The translations under genes were made by a program, and so were the position numbers. A DNA stretch of 64,000 bases from Cellulomonas sp. NTE-D12 (GTDB taxonomy: Bacteria > Actinomycetota > Actinomycetes > Actinomycetales > Cellulomonadaceae), in assembly GCF_027923705.1 (NCBI RefSeq), contig NZ_AP026442.1:930001-994000 (forward strand), read 5' to 3'. Shown here piece by piece: positions 58,701-64,000 of the stretch. A model generated the notes under the pieces. It did no database searches and was not told the origin of the DNA. It was given only the letters and a program-made list of their open reading frames with translations. Every line of letters starts with the position of its first letter. Positions within the stretch are counted from its first letter, which is position 1.

Positions 58701-59834
58701 GTGAACCCCCACCGTCCGTCCGTCGACCGTGCCGTCGACCGTGCTGTGGACCTGGCCGTGGACAAGGCCGTGGACCTGGCCGTGGACAAGGCCGTGCCCG
58801 ACGCCGGTGCGGCGACCCCGTCGTCCGACGTGGTCCGGCGCGTGCTGCTCGCCTCGCCGCGCGGGTACTGCGCGGGCGTGGACCGCGCCGTGGTGGCCGT
58901 GGAGAAGGCGCTCGAGCACTACGGCCCGCCGGTGTACGTCCGCAAGGAGATCGTGCACAACCGGCACGTCGTGGACACGCTGGCGGCCCGCGGGGCCGTG
59001 TTCGTCGCGGACACCGACGACGTCCCGGAGGGTGCCCGGGTGGTGTTCTCCGCGCACGGCGTCTCGCCGGCGGTGCGGGCAGCGGCGGCCGCTCGTTCGC
59101 TGCTCACCATCGACGCGACGTGCCCCCTGGTCACCAAGGTGCACAAGGAGGCCGTGCGGTTCGCCGACGACGACTTCGACATCCTGCTGATCGGCCACGC
59201 CGGGCACGAGGAGGTCGAGGGGACGTCGGGGGAGGCGCCGGAGCACATCCAGGTGGTCAACTCCCCGGACGACGTGGACGCCGTCGAGGTCCGCGACCCC
59301 GAGCGTGTCGTCTGGATCTCGCAGACCACCCTGTCGGTGGACGAGACGATGGAGACCGTCCGACGGCTGCGTGAGCGGTTCCCCGCGCTGCAGGACCCGC
59401 CGAGCGACGACATCTGCTACGCGACGCAGAACCGTCAGGTGGCGGTGAAGAAGATGGCGCCGTCGTGCGACGTGGTCGTGGTGGTCGGTTCCGCGAACTC
59501 GTCGAACTCCGTGCGGCTGGTCGAGGTGGCCCTGGAGTCGGGCGCCCGCGCGGCGCACCGGATCGACACCGCCGCGGAGATCGACCCGGCATGGGTGGCC
59601 GGTGCGACGACCGTGGGCGTCACCTCCGGCGCCTCGGTGCCCGAGATCCTCGTCAGGGACGTGCTGGCCCGCCTGGCCGAGCTCGGCTTCGGCGACGTGG
59701 AGGAGGTCCGCACCGCGACCGAGGACCTGATGTTCTCCCTGCCGCGAGAGCTGCGCGCCGACCTGAAGGCGGCGGGCGCCGAGACGCGGCCGGCACGCGA
59801 GGGCCGGCGCTCGCTGGACGTCCAGGGCGTCTAG
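58701..59834 (+). CDS. ispH: 4-hydroxy-3-methylbut-2-enyl diphosphate reductase
   Basis: Last step of the MEP pathway, yielding IPP and DMAPP. The 377-residue [4Fe-4S] enzyme has three cluster cysteines at Cys57 (RGYCAGVDRA), Cys141 (DATCPLVTKVH) and Cys256 (APSCDVVVVVG), with CYATQNRQ and VGVTSGASVPE also present. It carries an ~45-residue N-terminal extension not in the E. coli enzyme, made largely of six VD(R/L/K)A repeats. GTG start, apparently leaderless. Divergent from xseA, a common actinobacterial arrangement; products feed UppS made elsewhere in this window. Confidence 0.97.
   Translation: MNPHRPSVDRAVDRAVDLAVDKAVDLAVDKAVPDAGAATPSSDVVRRVLLASPRGYCAGVDRAVVAVEKALEHYGPPVYVRKEIVHNRHVVDTLAARGAVFVADTDDVPEGARVVFSAHGVSPAVRAAAAARSLLTIDATCPLVTKVHKEAVRFADDDFDILLIGHAGHEEVEGTSGEAPEHIQVVNSPDDVDAVEVRDPERVVWISQTTLSVDETMETVRRLRERFPALQDPPSDDICYATQNRQVAVKKMAPSCDVVVVVGSANSSNSVRLVEVALESGARAAHRIDTAAEIDPAWVAGATTVGVTSGASVPEILVRDVLARLAELGFGDVEEVRTATEDLMFSLPRELRADLKAAGAETRPAREGRRSLDVQGV
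58722..58793 (+). repeat. Six 12-bp repeats encoding VD(R/L/K)A in IspH
   Basis: Codons 8-31 are six in-frame 12-base units; the last four are an exact 24-base duplication. It encodes an amphipathic N-terminal tail outside the catalytic domain. Confidence 0.85.
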
Positions 59835-59923
59835 CGCTCGTCCGACGTCGGGCCGGTCCGCTCGTTCGCGGCGCGGGTGTCCGGCCGCGCGGGCTGTTCA
59901 CGCGACACCGCTGCCGCCCGGGC

Positions 59924-61309
59924 TCAACCTGCGACCTCCGTCGCGCCGGCGTGCGGGGAGGCCGCCTCGGCGCGCAGTGCGGCGGCATCCCGGCGGCCGT
60001 CCTCCTCGGCCAGCGCGGCCTGCTCCAGCACCACCAGCCGCTCGTCGGTGGAGGCCAGCAGCTCCGGTGCGGTCAGCGTGGTCAGGCGAGGGTCGACGGG
60101 CGCCGGCGAGGGCAGCTCGGCGTCGGTGACGTGCAGGTCGGCGAACCGCCGGGCGCTGACCAGCACCCGTGTCTCGAGGGAGCCGACCGTCTGGTTGTAC
60201 GCGGAGGCGGTCGCGTCGATCGCCCGGCCCATCCGCGCGAGGTGCGAGCCCATCGTCGCGAGCCGACCGTGCAGCTCCTTGCCCAGCGACAGCACCGCCT
60301 GGGCGTTGGCGGCGAGGGCGTCCTGCTTCCAGGCGTAGGCGACCGTCCGGAGCAGGGCCAGCAGCGTGGAGGGGGTCGCCACCACGACGTGCCGGTCGAA
60401 CGCGTACTCCGCCAGGCCCGGGTCCTCGTCGAGCGCGGCGTGCCAGAAGGCGTCCGCGGGGACGAACATCACGACGAACTCCGGTGCGGGCGCGAACTGC
60501 TCCCAGTACTGCTTGGCCGCCAGGTCGTCGACGTGCCGGCGCACGTGCCGCGCGTGGTCGCTCAGCCGCGCGGCCCGGACTGCGGGGTCCGACGCCTGCG
60601 CGGCGTCGAGGAACCCGAGGAACGCCACCTTCGCGTCCACCACCACGTTCTTGCCGCCCGCCAGGTGCACCACCATGTCGGGCCGCAGCAGACCGTCGTC
60701 GGTGCGGACGTTCTCCTGCTCGACGAAGTCGACGTGCGGCAGCATCCCCGCCGCCTCGACCACCCGCCGCAGCTGGACCTCGCCCCACCGGCCGCGCACC
60801 TGGGACGCCCGCAGGGCGGTGACCAGCTGCGCCGTCTCGCCGCGCAGCTGCTCGGACACCGCGTGCATGGCGCGGACCTGCTCACCGAGCGCCGCCTGGC
60901 CGGCGGCACGGGCCTGCTCCGCCACCTGCAGCTGCTCGCGCACCTGGTCCAGCGTGCGCCCGACCGGCTCTACCAGGGCGCGGACCGCCTGCTCGCGCTG
61001 CGCCAGCTCACCGACCTGGGTCTGGTGCTCGGCGGCCAGCCGCTGGTGCGCCAGCGCGAGGAACTGCTCGCTGCTCGCGGCCAGGGCGTCGGCGGCCAGC
61101 GCCTTGAACCGTTCGGCCGCTCGCTCGTCGTCCGCGCGGGCGGCCGCCGCCGCGGTGCGCTCCGCCGCCCAGCCCGCCTCCGCGCGGACCGCCGTCACCT
61201 CGGCCGCCCGGACGCGGGCTGCTGCCCGGGTTCCTGCCCCCACCCAGCCGAGGGCCGCCCCCAGCGCGACCCCGACCGCCAGTCCCAGCAGCAGCACGCC
61301 CACGTCCAT
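59924..61309 (-). CDS. rmuC: RmuC-family DNA recombination protein
   Basis: Membrane-anchored protein of 461 residues with a predicted nuclease-like domain; RmuC limits inversions at short inverted repeats. One N-terminal helix (MDVGVLLLGLAVGVALGAALG), a long coiled coil to ~170, then the RmuC domain: RGRWGEVQLRRVVEAAGM, RPDMVVHLAGGKNVVVDAKVAFLGFLDA, and FVVMFVPADAFWHAALDEDPGLAEYAF. ATG 61309 is the first Met before the helix. Divergent from the ABC exporter across 133 bases. Confidence 0.94.
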   Translation of the reverse strand: MDVGVLLLGLAVGVALGAALGWVGAGTRAAARVRAAEVTAVRAEAGWAAERTAAAAARADDERAAERFKALAADALAASSEQFLALAHQRLAAEHQTQVGELAQREQAVRALVEPVGRTLDQVREQLQVAEQARAAGQAALGEQVRAMHAVSEQLRGETAQLVTALRASQVRGRWGEVQLRRVVEAAGMLPHVDFVEQENVRTDDGLLRPDMVVHLAGGKNVVVDAKVAFLGFLDAAQASDPAVRAARLSDHARHVRRHVDDLAAKQYWEQFAPAPEFVVMFVPADAFWHAALDEDPGLAEYAFDRHVVVATPSTLLALLRTVAYAWKQDALAANAQAVLSLGKELHGRLATMGSHLARMGRAIDATASAYNQTVGSLETRVLVSARRFADLHVTDAELPSPAPVDPRLTTLTAPELLASTDERLVVLEQAALAEEDGRRDAAALRAEAASPHAGATEVAG

Positions 61310-61429
61310 GCCGCCAGGGTGCCGCCGACCACCGACATGCCGGTCGCGGCGCGCACGGCAGACGTCCTCCCGTCCCTCCACCGGCGCGGGGCCGCGCCAG
61401 AACCCCGGACCCGCGTGGGTGCCCGCACC

Positions 61430-61435
61430 TATGCT
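61430..61435 (+). promoter_or_regulatory. -10 box TATGCT of the ABC exporter (leaderless)
   Basis: TATGCT ends seven bases before GTG 61443. The ATG overlapping the box (61431) is in frame but lies inside the promoter, so 61443 is the likely start. Confidence 0.55.
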
Positions 61436-61442
61436 GACGCCC

Positions 61443-62285
61443 GTGCCCGACGGCAACCAGGGGCCGCAGCTCCCTCCCGATCCACCACCGCCGCTCGCCC
61501 CTGCTCGGCCGCTCGCCGAGCCCCCGGCACTGGTGCTCCGTGGCCTGTGGCGTCGCTTCGGCAGCACCATCGCGGTCGCCGGTCTGGACCTCGACGTGCC
61601 GACCGGCTCCTGCTACGGCCTCGTGGGGCCCAACGGTGCCGGCAAGACCACCACACTGCTGATGGCGACCGGTCTGCTGCGCCCCGACTTCGGCAGCGTG
61701 TGGGTGCAGGGCGTCGACCTGTGGGCCGATCCGCTGCGCGGCAAGGCGTTGCTCGGCGTGCTGCCGGACGGCATCCCGCTGTTCGACCGTCTGACCGGCG
61801 CGCAGGCGATCACGTACGCCGGTCTGCTCCGCGGCCTCGACCGGGACACGGTGGCTGCCCGCACCGCCGACCTGCTGCGGACCATGGACCTGGAGCGGGA
61901 CGCGGACACGCTCGTGGTCGACTACTCGGCCGGCATGACGAAGAAGATCGCGCTCGCGTGCGCCCTGGTGCACGCACCCCGGCTGCTGGTGCTCGACGAG
62001 CCGTTCGAGGCGGTCGACCCCGTCTCGGCCGCGAACATCCGGGACATCCTCGCGGCGTACGTGGCGGGCGGCGGCACGGTGATCGTCTCGTCGCACGTGA
62101 TGGACCTGGTCCAGCGGATGTGCGACCACGTCGCGGTGATCGCCGGCGGCCACGTGCTGGCCGCGGGCACGGTGGACGAGGTGCGCGGAGCCGGCACGCT
62201 GGAGGACCGGTTCGTGCAGCTGGTCGGCGGACGCATCACGGGCGGGGGACTGGCGTGGTTGGGCACCTCGTCCGCCTCAAGCTGA
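61443..62285 (+). CDS. ABC transporter ATP-binding protein
   Basis: ATPase of 280 residues. After a Pro-rich 25-residue start come LRGLWRRFGSTIAVAGLDLDVP, Walker A GPNGAGKTTT, signature YSAGMTKK, Walker B LLVLDEPFEAVDPVS and the switch SSHVMDLVQRM. It overlaps the downstream permease by 31 bases. Together they form an ABC-2-like exporter of unknown cargo. Confidence 0.9.
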   Translation: MPDGNQGPQLPPDPPPPLAPARPLAEPPALVLRGLWRRFGSTIAVAGLDLDVPTGSCYGLVGPNGAGKTTTLLMATGLLRPDFGSVWVQGVDLWADPLRGKALLGVLPDGIPLFDRLTGAQAITYAGLLRGLDRDTVAARTADLLRTMDLERDADTLVVDYSAGMTKKIALACALVHAPRLLVLDEPFEAVDPVSAANIRDILAAYVAGGGTVIVSSHVMDLVQRMCDHVAVIAGGHVLAAGTVDEVRGAGTLEDRFVQLVGGRITGGGLAWLGTSSASS

Positions 62286-63817
62286 GGCTGCTCGCCAACG
62301 GGCTGAAGCGCAGCGCCTGGCAGGTGGTGCTGATGATCCTCGGCCTGGTGTACGGCCTGGGCCTGCTCATGACGGTGGCGGGCGGCTTGGTCTACGTCAG
62401 CACCCAGGCGCTGGTGCTTCGCGAGCTCGTGGTCGTCGTCGCCGGTGCTGCGCTGGTGCTCGCGTGGTGCGTGGTGCCGCTCGTCGCGTTCGGCGTCGAC
62501 GCGACGATGGACCCCGCGCGCTTCGCGCCCTATCCCATCCGTCGGGCGCACCTGCTCACCGGCCTGGCGGTCTCCGGGCTGGTCGGCGTCCCCGGCCTGA
62601 TGACGGTGCTCGCCGCGCTGGGCTCGGCGATCCTGTGGTGGCGCGAACCGGCGGCCCTGGTCGCCAGCCTGCTGGGCGCCGTCCTCGCGGTGGCGACCTG
62701 CGTCGTCGGCTCGCGCGCGCTGACCACCGCGCTGGCTCGGGTGGTGGTGCGTCGGCGGGTGCGCGAGCTCGGCGCCGCGCTGGTGCTGATCCCGATGATG
62801 TTCATCGGCCCGGCGATGTCCGCCCTCACCATGGGTGCGTCCCGCATCCGTGCGGCCGACATGACGCCGGTGGTGCAGGCCGTCGGCTGGACGCCGTTCG
62901 GGGCGGCCTGGGCCCTGGCGCCCGACGTGGCGTCGGGACGCTGGTGGCAGGCGCTGGCGCGGCTGGTGGTCGCCCTCGCCACGGTCGCGGTGGCGGTGCT
63001 CGTCTGGGACCGGTCGCTCGCCCGGGCCCTGGTCGACCCGCCGCACGACGTGGCCGGGCGGCGTCAGCGCGGGCTCGGCTGGTTCGCCCGCGTGCCGGCC
63101 AGCCCACGGGGAGCCGTGGTGGCCCGGTGCCTGACCTACTGGATCCGCGATCCGCGCTACGCCATGGCGGTCGTGGCCGTGCCGATCTTCCCCGTGCTCT
63201 TCGCCGTGCTCGGCATGGGCAGCGGCCTGGTGCTGGCCGCGGGACCGCTCGCAGGTTTCCTGCTCGGCTGGTCCATCTCCTCCGACATCAGCTTCGACGG
63301 CCCGGCGTTCTGGGTGCACGTCGCTGCGGGGGTGCGCGGCGGGGTGGACCGCGTGGGACGCGTGCTGGCCGCCCTGGTGCTCGGCGTGCCGGTGGTGACG
63401 GTCATGACGATCGCGTGCGCGCTCTTCCTGCACCGTCCGGACGCCGTCGCGCCGCTGCTCGGCAGCGCCCTCGGCACCCTGACCACGACGCTCGGGGTCT
63501 CGTCCGTCGCCTCCGCACTCGTCGTCTACCGCGTGCGCAAGGCGGGAGAGAACCCGTTCTCCACCCAGCAGGGCGCCACGGTCCCCGCGATGCTCACGCA
63601 GCTCGCGGGGTGGACGACGGTCGGGCTGCTGTGCGCGCCGGTCACGGTGCTCGCCGTGATGTCGGTGGCCGGGCACCGCGAGGCGCTCGGCTGGGTCACC
63701 CTCGCGGTCGGCCCGGCGCTCGGGACGGGGCTGATGGCCCTCGGTGTGCGGCTCGGCGGTCGCACGCTCGACCGCACCGCCCCTGACCTGCTGCGCCGGC
63801 TGATCGCCATGGCCTGA
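62255..63817 (+). CDS. Large ABC exporter permease
   Basis: Membrane protein of 520 residues with about 12 hydrophobic segments, larger than typical ABC-2 permeases. It begins VVGHLVRLKLRLLANGLKRSAWQVV and has a central hydrophilic loop (RSLARALVDPPHDVAGRRQRGLGW; CLTYWIRDPRYAMAVVAVP) between two six-helix halves, suggesting a duplicated half. GTG 62255 is within the ATPase gene and gives a good family start; GGGGGA lies upstream. Similar 12-TM permeases occur in actinobacteria as putative exporters with unknown substrates. Confidence 0.85.
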   Translation: MVGHLVRLKLRLLANGLKRSAWQVVLMILGLVYGLGLLMTVAGGLVYVSTQALVLRELVVVVAGAALVLAWCVVPLVAFGVDATMDPARFAPYPIRRAHLLTGLAVSGLVGVPGLMTVLAALGSAILWWREPAALVASLLGAVLAVATCVVGSRALTTALARVVVRRRVRELGAALVLIPMMFIGPAMSALTMGASRIRAADMTPVVQAVGWTPFGAAWALAPDVASGRWWQALARLVVALATVAVAVLVWDRSLARALVDPPHDVAGRRQRGLGWFARVPASPRGAVVARCLTYWIRDPRYAMAVVAVPIFPVLFAVLGMGSGLVLAAGPLAGFLLGWSISSDISFDGPAFWVHVAAGVRGGVDRVGRVLAALVLGVPVVTVMTIACALFLHRPDAVAPLLGSALGTLTTTLGVSSVASALVVYRVRKAGENPFSTQQGATVPAMLTQLAGWTTVGLLCAPVTVLAVMSVAGHREALGWVTLAVGPALGTGLMALGVRLGGRTLDRTAPDLLRRLIAMA

Positions 63818-63821
63818 CCCG

Positions 63822-63827
63822 TAGACT
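63822..63827 (+). promoter_or_regulatory. -10 box TAGACT of ychF
   Basis: TAGACT ends eight bases before GTG 63836, close to leaderless spacing. Confidence 0.5.
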
Positions 63828-63835
63828 CTCCCGCC

Positions 63836-64000
63836 GTGGCGCTCACCATCGGCATCGTCGGCCTGCCCAACGTCGGCAAGTCCACCCTCTTCAACGCTCT
63901 GACGCAGGCCCAGGTGCTCGCCGCCAACTACCCGTTCGCGACCATCGAGCCCAACGTCGGCGTGGTTCCGCTGCCTGACCCCCGGCTGACCGAGCTCGCG
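63836..64000 (+). CDS. ychF: Redox-regulated ATPase YchF (5' part)
   Basis: Obg-like GTPase-fold ATPase that binds the ribosome. The first 55 codons are visible: ALTIGIVGLPNVGKSTLFNALT is the G1 P-loop, and NYPFATIEPNVGVVPLPDPRL is the G2 region and the YchF-specific sequence. GTG 63836 is the only suitable start. The gene runs off the window end; length should be near 360 residues. Confidence 0.95.
   Translation, partial: MALTIGIVGLPNVGKSTLFNALTQAQVLAANYPFATIEPNVGVVPLPDPRLTELA

Noticed and set aside
1..64000. Mobile element, prophage, CRISPR or rRNA
   Set aside because: No transposase, integrase, phage, Cas or rRNA sequence was seen on either strand; repeats found are short operators, hairpins or the IspH coding repeat.

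Overview
The window is about 74% G+C by eye and densely coded. It reads as chromosomal core and near-core DNA of a high-GC actinobacterium, most like a Micrococcales/Cellulomonas-type organism. Grounds for this are the mycothiol S-conjugate amidase Mca with DUF4307, the order mfd–lipoprotein–mazG and eno–ftsB/divIC–DUF501–ppx, frequent GTG starts, TANNNT -10 boxes (TAGGCT, TAGCCT, TAGACT) and many apparently leaderless genes. No CRISPR array, transposase, integrase, phage gene or rRNA was found. There is one tRNA gene, and it is unusual.

Layout. 1-6.6 kb: 3' part of an FAD hydroxyglutarate oxidase, a coupled glycan cassette (GT2, hexapeptide acyltransferase, GT2), then a divergent gluconate locus (GntR regulator, palindrome-rich operator, gntK, gntP). 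6.8-20.5 kb: housekeeping block of mfd, a SurA-like lipoprotein, mazG, pntA-pntB, eno, an FtsB/DivIC protein, DUF501, ppx and a CNNM/CBS membrane protein. 20.5-30.5 kb: LysR/EamA pair, NDH-2, tRNA with anticodon UAA, VOC protein, PLDc_N protein, MarR/MFS pair, ABC-2 exporter and cystathionine beta-synthase. 30.6-37.2 kb: CE7 esterase, TetR plus alpha/beta hydrolase with a clear operator, FKBP, ATP-dependent DNA ligase, DUF1905/YdeI protein, a lower-GC patch with two small unknown genes, and msrA. 37.3-47.5 kb: metB-ilvA, PhzF-like protein, greA, DUF4307, mca and a membrane protein, nitrilase-family protein, PAQR/hemolysin III with an 8-bp-arm operator, uppS and phoH behind a hairpin-rich leader. 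47.8-64 kb: very large secreted subtilase, PadR/DHA2 efflux pair, fumC, an xseA-xseB-pfkB-carbonic anhydrase operon, ispH with a repeat-expanded N-terminus, rmuC, a second ABC exporter and the start of ychF.

How the genes work together. Gluconate is taken up (GntP) and phosphorylated (GntK) under a divergent GntR. Cystathionine synthesis enzymes (CBS and CGS) and IlvA link sulfur amino acid and branched-chain metabolism. PntAB, NDH-2 and FumC belong to redox and TCA metabolism. Mca and MsrA serve thiol and oxidative stress. Three regulator/transporter pairs (LysR/EamA, MarR/MFS, PadR/DHA2) look like small-molecule efflux switches, though only the DNA context supports that.

I do not see a convincing undescribed multi-gene system. 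The best leads are the short-variable-arm UAA tRNA, the structured phoH leader, several clean palindromic operators, the orphan small genes in the lower-GC patch, and the consistent spacing of -10 boxes to start codons that implies widespread leaderless transcription.
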